Below, piece by piece: positions 54,901-63,072 of a DNA stretch of 64,000 nt. Origin of the DNA: Lepidurus packardi. Lineage: Eukaryota; Arthropoda; Branchiopoda; Notostraca; Triopsidae. The DNA lies in the NCBI GenBank assembly GCA_023053545.1, contig JAKZAN010000066.1:62001-126000 (forward strand), given 5' to 3'. Position 1 is the first letter of the stretch. Every line of letters begins with the position of its first letter. Made by a program: the position numbers and the translations under genes. The notes beneath the pieces are model-generated. The model was not told where the DNA came from and did not search any database. It worked only from the letters and a program-made list of their open reading frames with translations.

Positions 54901-56403
54901 GGCTACATTGTTAAAATACCACTGGAAAGTATCGAAGGCAGTTAGTGCACTTACTGTGAGCAGAACATTAGGCAAACAATTTGGCGTGGCTGAATTAATT
55001 CGCGTAAACGCAATTTCTGGTTTGAATGTGAAGCCAGAGTAATAGCCTCCAAAAGTTGCGGCCACATCAGACCCGTATGAAGCCAAATAAAGCTGGCTAG
55101 TGGAGAATACTGAAACATTTCCGGCCAACCCTGTGAGCAGATAGGTTTCATAATTTGCGTTGCCTATAACAGAAGTTGGGCCAATAATTTGAACGCCGGT
55201 TGGCAATGATGCGGCAGAATATGATTCGCCATTAATAATAAAACTCAATACAGATCCAACTTCTGTAGTTAAGGTGACGCGACCTGAAAAGTTTCGGCTG
55301 CCTATTGATTGCAAAAACGGAATATTGTCGATTATTTTCGGTGTTTGGCATGTAAGTGGTGGAACGAAAAACAGCTCTTGGTTGGCTTGATCTGATCGCG
55401 TATTTGAACCAACACTTTGAAATGCAAATACATTTTTGGAGCTGCGCACATATAAAGTGCCGTTAGAATCATAATCAGTACCACGGAGATGTACATATTG
55501 ACCGGCATTTATTGTGGCGTAAGGCGTGGTAGCTCCCCGAAGGTATATTGATGTGTCGTCTTCGTTTGCGATTAGTAAGATGCGCTCAACGCTTGGGGTT
55601 CCAGTACTTTTAATGAAAATGTAATCTTTTCCAGTTCTTTCAGCAGGGACAATCTGGTCGAAACCAAGGTCGATGTTGGATAGTTCGCCGTTTGTGCCCG
55701 CATACGATCCGCATGTTACGGCGATGGGCTTATCTGAGGTGACGTGCGCACCGATGAGTGCCTCGCGATTTGCACCGGTAGGGCCTTGCACTGCTACGAT
55801 ATAACTTTGTCCGCTGTTTAAAACCACATCAGGTTGATTACTTCCTGCAAGAGAATTTAGCACCTGTGCGCCCGCTCTGATATTGCCAAAAGAAACCGTA
55901 GTATTATTCTCAGTCGCAAGAATCGATAAAAACGTATAATGCAATCCGCTGTAATTATTATCAGTATTGGTGAATCCACCAATTCGAAAATCCTTCCCCA
56001 ATGCCGCCAAGCCTTTAGACACAACTGCTCCGGCTTGATTTGCACTTCCTGCAATTACCCTTAAACTAGCGTATACCAAATCTTCTGCCTCAATAATGAT
56101 TCCTTTATCTGATAACGGTCGCACTGTATCATCTGCAGGCACATTCATTTGCGTGTTTGGACCATATCCCAGATTATAAACATAGGGCGCGTATCTAGAA
56201 ACAGTTGCATTTATAGTTGCTCCGCCGAGGTTTATAATTCGGATGTTTATGGGTATTTCATTTGGACATGAAATATATAAATATTGCTCTTCAGGAAGAC
56301 AGCTATCTGAAGATGATAACGGTGGCAAATAGTGTGTTTTACTGAACTGCGCATGGGAAATAGCGATGAAGAACAGCAGTAGGTATAAGTACAAATTTTT
56401 CAT
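51958..56403 (-). CDS. Giant T9SS surface protein with IgGFc-binding-like and TSP3 regions
   Basis: 1,481 residues. Signal peptide (FFIAISHAQF). Residues about 40-480 resemble the IgGFc-binding N-terminal domain found in Bacteroidota surface proteins (KGIIIEAEDLVYASLRV; FLSILATENNTTVSFGNI). The middle has Asp-rich thrombospondin type 3 calcium repeats (DSDGDGIPDQLDLDSDNDGI; DSDNDGIPNYLDLDSDNDGI). PKD/Ig-like modules follow. The end, FFTPNGDGYNDTWNVKGI to DDYWYVIKFEDGRVMKGHFA, is the gliding-motility-associated C-terminal domain (CTD type B), so it is exported by T9SS. Probable adhesin. A dispersed hairpin-like sequence lies upstream. Confidence 0.85.
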   Translation of the reverse strand: MKNLYLYLLLFFIAISHAQFSKTHYLPPLSSSDSCLPEEQYLYISCPNEIPINIRIINLGGATINATVSRYAPYVYNLGYGPNTQMNVPADDTVRPLSDKGIIIEAEDLVYASLRVIAGSANQAGAVVSKGLAALGKDFRIGGFTNTDNNYSGLHYTFLSILATENNTTVSFGNIRAGAQVLNSLAGSNQPDVVLNSGQSYIVAVQGPTGANREALIGAHVTSDKPIAVTCGSYAGTNGELSNIDLGFDQIVPAERTGKDYIFIKSTGTPSVERILLIANEDDTSIYLRGATTPYATINAGQYVHLRGTDYDSNGTLYVRSSKNVFAFQSVGSNTRSDQANQELFFVPPLTCQTPKIIDNIPFLQSIGSRNFSGRVTLTTEVGSVLSFIINGESYSAASLPTGVQIIGPTSVIGNANYETYLLTGLAGNVSVFSTSQLYLASYGSDVAATFGGYYSGFTFKPEIAFTRINSATPNCLPNVLLTVSALTAFDTFQWYFNNVAISGATTRTYQPTQPGYYYVSANITACNITLISDNIPVSACATDYDNDSVNDNIDVDIDNDGLLNCTESFGNAAIPLANPLAGAIVIGTYSNSFVGSLPPATGPQAPNPIVGNADGSFVSTVSDGKGNSTSYKLNFAAPITVSIAYVENALASDLLRPGSEYILSVPVNQTITLLNPNDQLLVDTNYDGYFESGITQFSSFEIRFRLNSTTPLAAGTGTFKFQSYLVNAVTFTQINLSDSEEAKATFKLSTICVPKDSDGDGIPDQLDLDSDNDGILDLYESQGANYQLLSNIDTDGNGLDNIFGNAIIPADSDNDGIPNYLDLDSDNDGIYDLTESGSNAADADNNGILDGTPAAFGSNGFLNALETTPDSNIPNFTLLDTDGDRAYNAVDWDSDNDGCSDVREAGYSDENNDNYLGAVFPVIVNANGVVTGTLDGYTNVNPLYLTSTPIIISQQPVTIYSCESENTVFNVRANIGVQFQWQVSTNNGLTYTDIVDNLVYQGANTASLSIIGITTNLEGNLYRAYLSLSGNICGLLSDEATLFVYPLPPFTTSSLVQCDTGANPDGITIFNLNEGNPLANNPNFTTRYFLNLPDAQTSTNPIAATYTNISNPQQIVMRITNNTTGCSGYGYLNLSVNVLPDIQIDLSGQCDTDGTEDGFFIFDLYSANIPVVSGQTLRFYNLEIDALLEQNEISNPSSYRNQMSYIAEVVYARLEIANSCSRIYNITLRVNPLPDIDTNPLLEPHVVCINSDSFTTVIDAALASGQSQADFSYQWYFEGRIIPGANSYSLEVSRQGLYTVIVTNSFGCSKSRAIPVIRSSTALISNIEIDDLTTFNTVAISLTNNSFGTYVYSLDYPNAFQTANVFYNVSAGIHTLYIKDLNGCPMQTGEITVLGIPHFFTPNGDGYNDTWNVKGISDRYFAGTTITIFDRYGKLLKQFGAASDGWNGTFNGSPLPSDDYWYVIKFEDGRVMKGHFALKR

Positions 56404-56552
56404 GCGTTAAAAATAGGCAATATCATAAGAAAACCTAAAGATTACTACAAATTTTACAACTGTTTTGGTATGGAATTAGCTAAATTTTCGAAAAATTGAA
56501 GAATATTCCTGTTTAAATATGATAATTTCTGGTGAAGGCACCTTGCGTGAGG

Positions 56553-56610
56553 GATTGCGGCAAGCACCGCGTGCAGCCAAAAGCCCGACCCGAAGGGGCA
56601 CGCCCAAAAA
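56553..56610 (-). repeat. Dispersed element, copy E (relative of copy D)
   Basis: Contains gattgcggc (56553-56561) and agccaaaagcc (56575-56585), both identical to copy D at 7214-7222 and 7254-7264, around a short GCAC/GTGC hairpin (56564-56567 with 56571-56574). It then continues cccgacccgaaggggcacgc. Lies in the 209-bp gap between two T9SS protein genes. Confidence 0.5.
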
Positions 56611-56612
56611 AA

Positions 56613-58889
56613 TTAACGCAGTAAAGAAAAATGACTTCGAACCACTCGTCCGTCGGGGAATGTTGCGAGAAACCAGTAATCTGTCGCGGGCATGTTTGAG
56701 CCATCGAAAGTGCCATTCCAGCCTGTTCGTGTGGCGTTAAACGCGTAGATTAGTTTGCCAAATCGATCAAAAATATGCAATTGCGTGCCTGGTCTTTTAT
56801 TGATGTTTTTTATTTCCCAAACGTCATTAATGCCGTCGCCATTTGGCGTGAAAAATTTCGGGTAATCCAGTACTGTAAACCTTTTGACGAGTGAGCTTCC
56901 GCATCGGTTGTTGTCGCGAATCACGGCGGTGTAGTTGCCTGGTTGGACGTTATTGAAGTTTGGACTGTCTTGAAAAGTCACGCCGTCGATTGAGAATTCG
57001 AAATCGCCAGTTCCTGTATAATTGATCGCAACAGCGTTATGGCCGCCAGAGAAATCGTTCACCGAAACATTGGTGAGAACCGGCAGTGTTGCAATTGAAA
57101 TTTCGAAGTATTTAGTGTTTGAGCAGCCTGAAGTTGTGGTTACCCTGACGCTGTAAGTACCCGATTGGTTGATCTGAATTGAATTTGTTGTAGCGCCCGT
57201 GTTCCACAAATAACCGGCAAATCCTGCTGGCGCAACTAAGTTTGTGCTCGTGGCTGGGCAAATGGTGCGAATATCGGTTTGGAAATTTGCCGCGTTGAAT
57301 GATTCGACGATCAAGGATATTGGCGTAATGCTGAAACAATCTGTTCCGTTGCTAATGCGCGCAAAAATAGTTTGGAAGAAAGGCGTTGTGTTTTGAAAAA
57401 ATCCGTTAATAGGGTTTGATTGTGAAAGCGCTTCATTTTCGGTTCTGTAGTACGCGATCGTAAGCGGTGCCGATTGCCCGTTTAGTAATACAGGATTGAC
57501 GAGTTGCTGCAAATTGAAATTGGTTATGCCGTCTGACGTTGCATCGTCACATTGGGAAAAAGGTGCCGGCGCCGGTATTGATGTTGTGGCTACCTGCAGG
57601 TTCACGTTTGCCAGAAAAAAGCAGCTATTTGCGTTTAAGATTTTTGCTGTGATTGTGGTTGTAGCTGACCAATAGATATTGGTTGTAATGGCATTGGTTT
57701 GATTTTCTGCATCGGTAATCGTGGGGAAATAAGCAATGCTGGTTATGCTGGGCGTTGCTGCTCGGAATATGGCCGAGGCTTGTGTCAAGTCAAAAGGCGC
57801 TATGTTATCTGCATCTGTATCGCATTGCACAAGCGTTGGTTGAGAGCTCGTTGAGCGCGCAATAAATTCGATTCTTGCACGGCCAGTCGCGATGCATCCG
57901 GCGGCACCTAGATCGACTTCGACCGTATAGTTTCCTGTTGTTGTTGCTGTATAAGTTTGATTGGTTTCGCCCAGAAGTTCGATGCCATCCTTAAACCATT
58001 TGTAGTTGTTTGTGCCAGGCTCGGTTGCATCGAGTGTGTGGCTTTCGCCTATGCACAAAGCGGTATTATTGGCAATTAATTTATCTGGACCAATGTCTGT
58101 GCCGACTTGAAAACTGCCGCCACCTAGGAAGATTCCAGAATCATAAAGATTGTTGCCCTGATCGGCAATTACCAATTTAATGTGGTAGCGTTGGCCAGGA
58201 ACGACTGTTGCTTCTGCCGTCATGACTACCGTCTGGCCGTTGTAATTTGTGGGGTGTTGAAAGCCATTGAAGGCATCAAAATAGCTTGGGTTTGCGGGCG
58301 GACAAGTTGTGCCAGGTCCACGAACGGTGTTTACTTTTACGGGTATGCTGGTTCCAGGAATCACGGCTAAGTTCTGGTAGTTTATGTCGCCCACTTTTTT
58401 GAGTAGAAAGGCAAAACCGTCAGTGTAATTGCATTGGCTCGCCGATGGATTTGTGAGGTATTGTTCTGAAGAAAAAATATACTGAAACGTGATTTTACTG
58501 GCCAATGGTAAAAAGTCAAATTCGAGTGCGGTTGCATTCACCGTGTTCGAAACCCCTAAAGCACGTTCCAAATCGGCGTCTCCAATCCAGCTCGAAGAAC
58601 CATCGCTTAGCAACGAAGCATTTGGTCCTACAGCGGAATTTGCAATGCCTGTTGTGAGCAAAACACCTTCTGTGAAAGGGAATGTACTGGTGCCGCGATT
58701 GAAGTAACCAAAACTATTGCTGCTTCCAGAATTTGAACCAATAATGCTAACATTGGATACATTTGCGCATGGACTATTGATGAGAACATTGCGCACCAGA
58801 TTCTCAGCTGAGTAGGTATCATTTACGCCGATATACTGCGCGTTAGCAAAGATTGAAAGCAAGAGGAAGCAAAAACAGAAAAATTTCAT
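56613..58889 (-). CDS. T9SS surface protein with choice-of-anchor L domain
   Basis: 758 residues. Signal peptide (FFCFCFLLLSIFANAQ). Residues about 30-250 form a choice-of-anchor L domain (SFGYFNRGTSTFPFTEGVLLTTG; FIFSSEQY-type YIFSSEQYLTNPSASQCNYTDGFAFLL; HIKLVIADQGNNLYDSGIF). Ig-like/PKD modules follow. The last 90 residues, FFTPNGDGINDVWEIKNI to YWFLATFPDGRVVRSHFSLLR, are the type B T9SS sorting domain shared with the larger neighbour. The two genes lie in the same direction 209 bp apart. Probable adhesin or gliding-surface protein. Confidence 0.87.
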   Translation of the reverse strand: MKFFCFCFLLLSIFANAQYIGVNDTYSAENLVRNVLINSPCANVSNVSIIGSNSGSSNSFGYFNRGTSTFPFTEGVLLTTGIANSAVGPNASLLSDGSSSWIGDADLERALGVSNTVNATALEFDFLPLASKITFQYIFSSEQYLTNPSASQCNYTDGFAFLLKKVGDINYQNLAVIPGTSIPVKVNTVRGPGTTCPPANPSYFDAFNGFQHPTNYNGQTVVMTAEATVVPGQRYHIKLVIADQGNNLYDSGIFLGGGSFQVGTDIGPDKLIANNTALCIGESHTLDATEPGTNNYKWFKDGIELLGETNQTYTATTTGNYTVEVDLGAAGCIATGRARIEFIARSTSSQPTLVQCDTDADNIAPFDLTQASAIFRAATPSITSIAYFPTITDAENQTNAITTNIYWSATTTITAKILNANSCFFLANVNLQVATTSIPAPAPFSQCDDATSDGITNFNLQQLVNPVLLNGQSAPLTIAYYRTENEALSQSNPINGFFQNTTPFFQTIFARISNGTDCFSITPISLIVESFNAANFQTDIRTICPATSTNLVAPAGFAGYLWNTGATTNSIQINQSGTYSVRVTTTSGCSNTKYFEISIATLPVLTNVSVNDFSGGHNAVAINYTGTGDFEFSIDGVTFQDSPNFNNVQPGNYTAVIRDNNRCGSSLVKRFTVLDYPKFFTPNGDGINDVWEIKNINKRPGTQLHIFDRFGKLIYAFNATRTGWNGTFDGSNMPATDYWFLATFPDGRVVRSHFSLLR

Positions 58890-58916
58890 GGGTGTAAATT
58901 CGCGGTTGCAAAGATA

Positions 58917-59756
58917 CTATAAATCTCTTTTTTCAAGTAATTTATAAGAACTTAACACGAAAATAACAGTCCACGCCAAAACGATTATTGAGGCGCTGAT
59001 TGGCACGCTGTAATCCTTCGCTGCGGCGGCGCCACCAATTGAGTTTTCTATGGTTTTCACGACTGATAAACGCGAAAATGGTTCCTTAATCAGGTTTGCC
59101 ATCGACTCAAGCGGGAAAAACTGCGTGATGTTTTCAGCTATTTTACTGTCGGGAAAAATTTTATAGGTTAAGATCGCCTTCGAGATGAATTCGGCTATGT
59201 TCCAGACGAACAAAAAGCCGAGAGCGAAGGCAGACCGCTTTACCAAAATCCCGAGAAACAAGCAAAAGCTAAAAAATGCGGTTAGTTTTAGAAAATAGCC
59301 AAAAAGATATGATAAGTCGGAAAAAACAATCGAAAATTCAGTATACGACGAAAAAGAATAACCCAGCACCAGCGTCATGATGAAGATGAAAACTGTGGAT
59401 ACTGTCGAGAAGAGCACCACGGTCAAGAACTTCGAAAGAATGAATTCTTTCTTGCTCATGCCGTCGATTAGGTTTTGTTTTAGCGTGCCGTAGCTGTATT
59501 CATTTGCCATCATTGAAACAATTACAATCGCTAAGAAGAATTTCAAAATGGCTGCAATATAAGTATTGAAATGCCAGATATAAGGAAAGTTGAAGATGCC
59601 TTGGTCTGCAATGCGCAGTTGGAATGTGCCAATATTAAATTTAATCGAAGCGATTAACGCAATAAACGAAAGCAGTATAAAATAGCTAATGGTTAGGACT
59701 TTACTGGCTTTGTTTTTCCAGATTTTCTGTAATTCGATTGATAGTAAACGTTTCAT
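58917..59756 (-). CDS. ABC-2 type transporter permease
   Basis: 279 residues with about six membrane helices and the sequence LIDGMSKKEFILSKF typical of ABC-2 permeases of the BcrB/lantibiotic-immunity type. It forms an exporter with the ATPase encoded directly upstream, whose stop shares base 59756 with this start. Substrate unknown; homologues export antimicrobial peptides or hydrophobic compounds. Confidence 0.85.
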   Translation of the reverse strand: MKRLLSIELQKIWKNKASKVLTISYFILLSFIALIASIKFNIGTFQLRIADQGIFNFPYIWHFNTYIAAILKFFLAIVIVSMMANEYSYGTLKQNLIDGMSKKEFILSKFLTVVLFSTVSTVFIFIMTLVLGYSFSSYTEFSIVFSDLSYLFGYFLKLTAFFSFCLFLGILVKRSAFALGFLFVWNIAEFISKAILTYKIFPDSKIAENITQFFPLESMANLIKEPFSRLSVVKTIENSIGGAAAAKDYSVPISASIIVLAWTVIFVLSSYKLLEKRDL

Positions 59757-60655
59757 TAGTTTGCTTGGTTATTCGTTAATTCTAAAAACTGTTCCTCGAG
59801 GCTGTGCTTTTTTCTGACCAAATGCGTTAGGTATATGTTTTTTTGTTGCAGAAATCGGTTCAATTCGACTGCATCTTTGTTGTTTGTGAAAAGTATGATT
59901 TTGCCATTTTCGTGTCTAATACTAGTGGCTGGCAAATATGACTTGAGTGCTTCTTCCAAAGCGAAATTGTCATCGGCACAAATCTCAAAGAAACCATCAT
60001 TGGCAGACATTCCGTCGACAGGGCCTGAATATAATATTTGCCCTTTTCGCAATACCAAAACATGGGAGCATACTTTTTCGACTTCATCGAGTAGGTGAGA
60101 GGCTAGCAAAATCGTGGTGCCTTGAGTAGCTATTAGCTTGATGATGTCTCTAATTTGGTGAATTCCCTGCGGATCAAGTCCGTTTGTGGGTTCGTCTAGG
60201 ATCAAAATTTCAGGATCGTTTAGCAATGCCGAGGCAATTGCCAATCTCTGTTTCATCCCCAAAGAAAACGTTTTAAATTTACTGTCTTTACGGTCATAAA
60301 GCCCAACGATTTCTAGTTTTTCTTGGATTTTGCTTTCGCCAATACCTTTTATCTTGCAAACCAATCGTAAGTTTTCGAGCGCGGTCATGTATGGGTAAAA
60401 GTTCGGGCGTTCTATTATAGCACCTACTTTCTTGAGGGCTTCGTGTGTCTCTTTTGCGCCACCAAACCATCTGTAGCTTCCGGATGTTTTGTTGACAACA
60501 TTTAGCACGATACCAAGAGTTGTTGATTTTCCGCTACCGTTTGGACCCAGAATACCATAAACATTTCCTTTGTGAATTTCCAGTGAAAGGTTATTTACGG
60601 CGTGAACGTGGCCATATTTTTTGTGAAGATTTTCGATTGAGAGTATGGTTTCCAA
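59756..60655 (-). CDS. ABC transporter ATPase, BcrA/CcmA type
   Basis: 299 residues. Walker A GPNGSGKSTTLGI, Q-loop region GAIIERPNFYPYMTALENL, signature FSLGMKQRLAIASALL, Walker B ILILDEPTNGLDPQG and His in LLASHLLDEVEK. The IERPNFYPYMTALENL pattern is that of ATPases paired with ABC-2 permeases for drug or peptide export. Translationally coupled to the permease gene. Confidence 0.92.
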   Translation of the reverse strand: METILSIENLHKKYGHVHAVNNLSLEIHKGNVYGILGPNGSGKSTTLGIVLNVVNKTSGSYRWFGGAKETHEALKKVGAIIERPNFYPYMTALENLRLVCKIKGIGESKIQEKLEIVGLYDRKDSKFKTFSLGMKQRLAIASALLNDPEILILDEPTNGLDPQGIHQIRDIIKLIATQGTTILLASHLLDEVEKVCSHVLVLRKGQILYSGPVDGMSANDGFFEICADDNFALEEALKSYLPATSIRHENGKIILFTNNKDAVELNRFLQQKNIYLTHLVRKKHSLEEQFLELTNNQAN

Positions 60656-60722
60656 TAGTAGCTAAGTTTGGTTATTGTTAAAGGACGTCTAAGATAGTAA
60701 ATTGTTACGTTAGCTTCTATAA

Positions 60723-60753
60723 AAAAAAATGCCGCTAAAATTTAGCGGCATTT
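60723..60753 (-). terminator. Terminator of the ndpA-like gene
   Basis: aaatgccgcta/tagcggcattt stem with T run on the minus strand, 18 bp after the stop at 60773. Confidence 0.88.
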
Positions 60754-60772
60754 GAAAGTCATTTGAATCTGA

Positions 60773-61831
60773 CTATGATTTTTGTTCCTTATTGAAATAA
60801 ACGAGATAATAGTACATCTGTTTTTCTTCATCCCAGCCTTTTTCAACGAATTTCTCCGCGCTTTCTGGGTTGATAAAATCTAGTTTAATCTGGATGTGAG
60901 TGTCCAAGTTGATCACGTTTTTAATGGACTTTCTCGCGTCGGAAACGGCAGCATTTGCAATAGGGAAGGTCGTGATGTCTTCGATGCTATATTTGTCGCC
61001 TTTGTCAACTTTATAGTTTTTAAATTCCGGAATCAAATCTGGATTGTCTAACACTTCATTCAAGAATTGCGTTTCTTCGAATTGGTCGTTTTTGGCAAAG
61101 TAGTTCACAGATCTGTTCATAAACATCACTTCTTCTTTCTTGTCTTCAGCTGGCAAAACAACATCTTTTGCGAAGTTCTGACAAAATTTAAGGTACTTTT
61201 TCGTGATGAAATTCTCATCTTCAAAAGCATCAACAGAAAGAAAATGCTCCAGCCAATAGCGCGCATCATAACGGTTGCTGTCGACAGTTAAGATTTTATA
61301 GCCGTCTTCTTTTTTATAGTTGAAAATAATACAACCCTTGTCTAGTTTGTTGAGGTTGACACCTTGTTGCAAGATCATCTCCAATTGCGAACCTTTTTCA
61401 TTGAATTGCAAAAAATCTGTTTGTAACTCGCTTTTAAAAATCGCTACGGCATCCACAACGTTGTTGTCAATTGAAAGGTTTGTTAAGTAGGTTACATACA
61501 CTTCGCCATTTTTGATGTGCGGGTGATTGGATTGCTCAAAAAGGTGTTTCGTGATGTTTTTTGAAACCTCATGAAGACTGCTTGGGTTGGAAAAAATCTC
61601 CGTAGCAAATTTATACATGTCATTATAATCCAAATCCACTTCATGTGCAAATTGATAATAATTTTCCTCTTTATCGCGGAACGGTTTTAGAAAGAATTCT
61701 TTCATCAATGGCACAATTTCGTCGTTCAGCGGAAAAGGTTCGCCTGACAAAAAAAGTGCTTCGTTGCGGCTTTTGTTGCCTACTCTATGAATCGAAAGCG
61801 TGTCAATTTGGGTGTTATAAAGGTTGATCAT
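60773..61831 (-). CDS. NdpA-like nucleoid-associated protein
   Basis: 352 residues. Fits the nucleoid-associated NdpA/YejK family (PF04245): LSIHRVGNKSRNEALFLS at the start, VYVTYLTNLSIDNNVVDAVAIFKSE, KGCIIFNYKKEDGYKILTVDSNRYDARYWLEHFL, and VNYFAKN. Members bind DNA in the nucleoid; precise role unknown. Follows the pRiA4b ORF-3-like gene by 63 bp on the same strand. Confidence 0.85.
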   Translation of the reverse strand: MINLYNTQIDTLSIHRVGNKSRNEALFLSGEPFPLNDEIVPLMKEFFLKPFRDKEENYYQFAHEVDLDYNDMYKFATEIFSNPSSLHEVSKNITKHLFEQSNHPHIKNGEVYVTYLTNLSIDNNVVDAVAIFKSELQTDFLQFNEKGSQLEMILQQGVNLNKLDKGCIIFNYKKEDGYKILTVDSNRYDARYWLEHFLSVDAFEDENFITKKYLKFCQNFAKDVVLPAEDKKEEVMFMNRSVNYFAKNDQFEETQFLNEVLDNPDLIPEFKNYKVDKGDKYSIEDITTFPIANAAVSDARKSIKNVINLDTHIQIKLDFINPESAEKFVEKGWDEEKQMYYYLVYFNKEQKS

Positions 61832-61894
61832 GTTATGTCTTAAAGCTTTGTTTTAGATTTAATTAAGTTGTTTTGTTTAATGTTTTGGTTGAAT

Positions 61895-62431
61895 TTAATT
61901 CCAGTTTTCTTCAAAACCAAAATCCTCAAAGTTATCGCCGCCGTCCAGCATGTCCAAATCATCTTCATCATAATCATCGTCGTCGAAGTCGAATGCGTTT
62001 TCAGAGGCGTCCGCAAAGTCTTTTTGTGGTGCATCGGCCGGCAATTCTCCGTGCGAGAATAGAACTGCAGGATAGGTTTCGGAAGTTGCAGGTTGTTCAA
62101 TTGCGGCTAATTCAACTAAAAAAGTCCACATATTCAAGAAATCATAAACATATATAATTTTGGTTTGCTCCTCGTCTAAAATGTCTGATAACGCATAATC
62201 TGCCATTATTTTTTGCTCGCCTTGCACGTCTCCGGTGTCAAATAATGAGATTTCATCTTCTTGATTCCACGTATCGTCACAAGTATAAAACGACGCAATT
62301 TCCATTCCGTCAAAACCAAAAGCGTTCACAATGGCGTTGTGAAGGTCCTCTAATGTGTTGTCATTCAGTATTGCAATGTCTCTAAAAACATCATCTTCGG
62401 CATCGAGTATTACTCTAAATTTATAAACCAT
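61895..62431 (-). CDS. pRiA4b ORF-3-like protein (IS1096 TnpR family)
   Basis: 178 residues from ATG 62431 (MVYKFRVILDAEDDVFRDIAI); a frame three codons longer exists. The family motif VYKFRVILDAEDDVFRDIAILNDNTLEDLHNAIVNAFGFDGMEIASFY is clear, as is IIYVYDFLNMWTFLVELAAIE. The C-terminal 40 residues are very acidic (FDFDDDDYDEDDLDMLDGGDNFED), as in Bacteroidota versions. Despite the transposon-derived name, nothing mobile surrounds it; it behaves as a core gene. Function unknown. Confidence 0.85.
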   Translation of the reverse strand: MVYKFRVILDAEDDVFRDIAILNDNTLEDLHNAIVNAFGFDGMEIASFYTCDDTWNQEDEISLFDTGDVQGEQKIMADYALSDILDEEQTKIIYVYDFLNMWTFLVELAAIEQPATSETYPAVLFSHGELPADAPQKDFADASENAFDFDDDDYDEDDLDMLDGGDNFEDFGFEENWN

Positions 62432-62524
62432 AGCAGTCAATTTTATGAATGTCCAAAGGTAAAGTTTAAATCTGTTTGGCGCTTAAAAAGTAATTAACAA
62501 TTGAGTCAATTTTGAGGTGCTTGC

Positions 62525-62575
62525 AAAAAAAAACTGTTTCAAAAGCGAATCGTTGACACGCTAATGAAACAGTAA
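62525..62575 (-). terminator. Terminator of the csbD-like gene
   Basis: Minus strand actgtttca...agcg / cgct...tgaaacagt two-part stem followed by nine T's, about 100 bp after the CsbD stop. Confidence 0.7.
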
Positions 62576-62676
62576 AAATCAAATGCATTTTGCCTTAGTT
62601 TTTGGTCAGAACCATCGGATTACGACCAGATATTCGGAAAAAATGTTCAGGAAAACGGATTTGTTTTTGTCTTTTT

Positions 62677-62859
62677 TTAGTCTAAAAACGACTTAATTTC
62701 TTTTTCTGATTTGCCTAATTTCTGCTGAAGACGGCCCCACATTTCTTGTTCTTGTCCCTCCTCATAAAGCAAATCGTCATCAGTAACGTCTGCATATTTT
62801 TGCTTAATTCTTCCTTTTAATACTTCCCAGTTTCCCTCAATCTCATTTGAATTTGGCAT
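62677..62859 (-). CDS. CsbD-family stress protein
   Basis: 60 residues. IEGNWEVLKGRIKQKYADVTDDDLLYEEGQEQEMWGRLQQKLGKSEKEI is the CsbD (general-stress, YjbJ-like) pattern of two short helices with the GxWxxxKGKxK motif. Soluble small protein, role unknown, often induced by stress. Monocistronic between two hairpins. Confidence 0.9.
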   Translation of the reverse strand: MPNSNEIEGNWEVLKGRIKQKYADVTDDDLLYEEGQEQEMWGRLQQKLGKSEKEIKSFLD

Positions 62860-63028
62860 GACGTATATCTTTTAAATTAATATTTTGATACCAGTAAATT
62901 TAGCAAAATTCGAACCTTTTGTTGTTATATAATTCTGCGAAATCCTTTCAAAATACCAACAAGTATATTCTTAAATTATAACTTTACGCTAATCAGCTTT
63001 ACTAGTTGGTTAATAATAGTTTAAAGAC

Positions 63029-63053
63029 GCACTATAGAATATGTCTATGGTGC
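63029..63053. terminator. Hairpin between csbD and ctaA, likely terminator
   Basis: gcactatagA/TctatGgtgc near-perfect stem with a 5-nt loop; T's follow on the plus strand. Lies 20 bp past the ctaA stop, so probably ends that minus-strand gene. Confidence 0.5.
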
Positions 63054-63072
63054 TTTTTAAGGCCTTTTAAGC

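Noticed and set aside
61868..62157. Overlapping frames opposite the pRiA4b ORF-3-like gene
   Set aside because: Composition artefact of the Asp-rich tail read in other frames.
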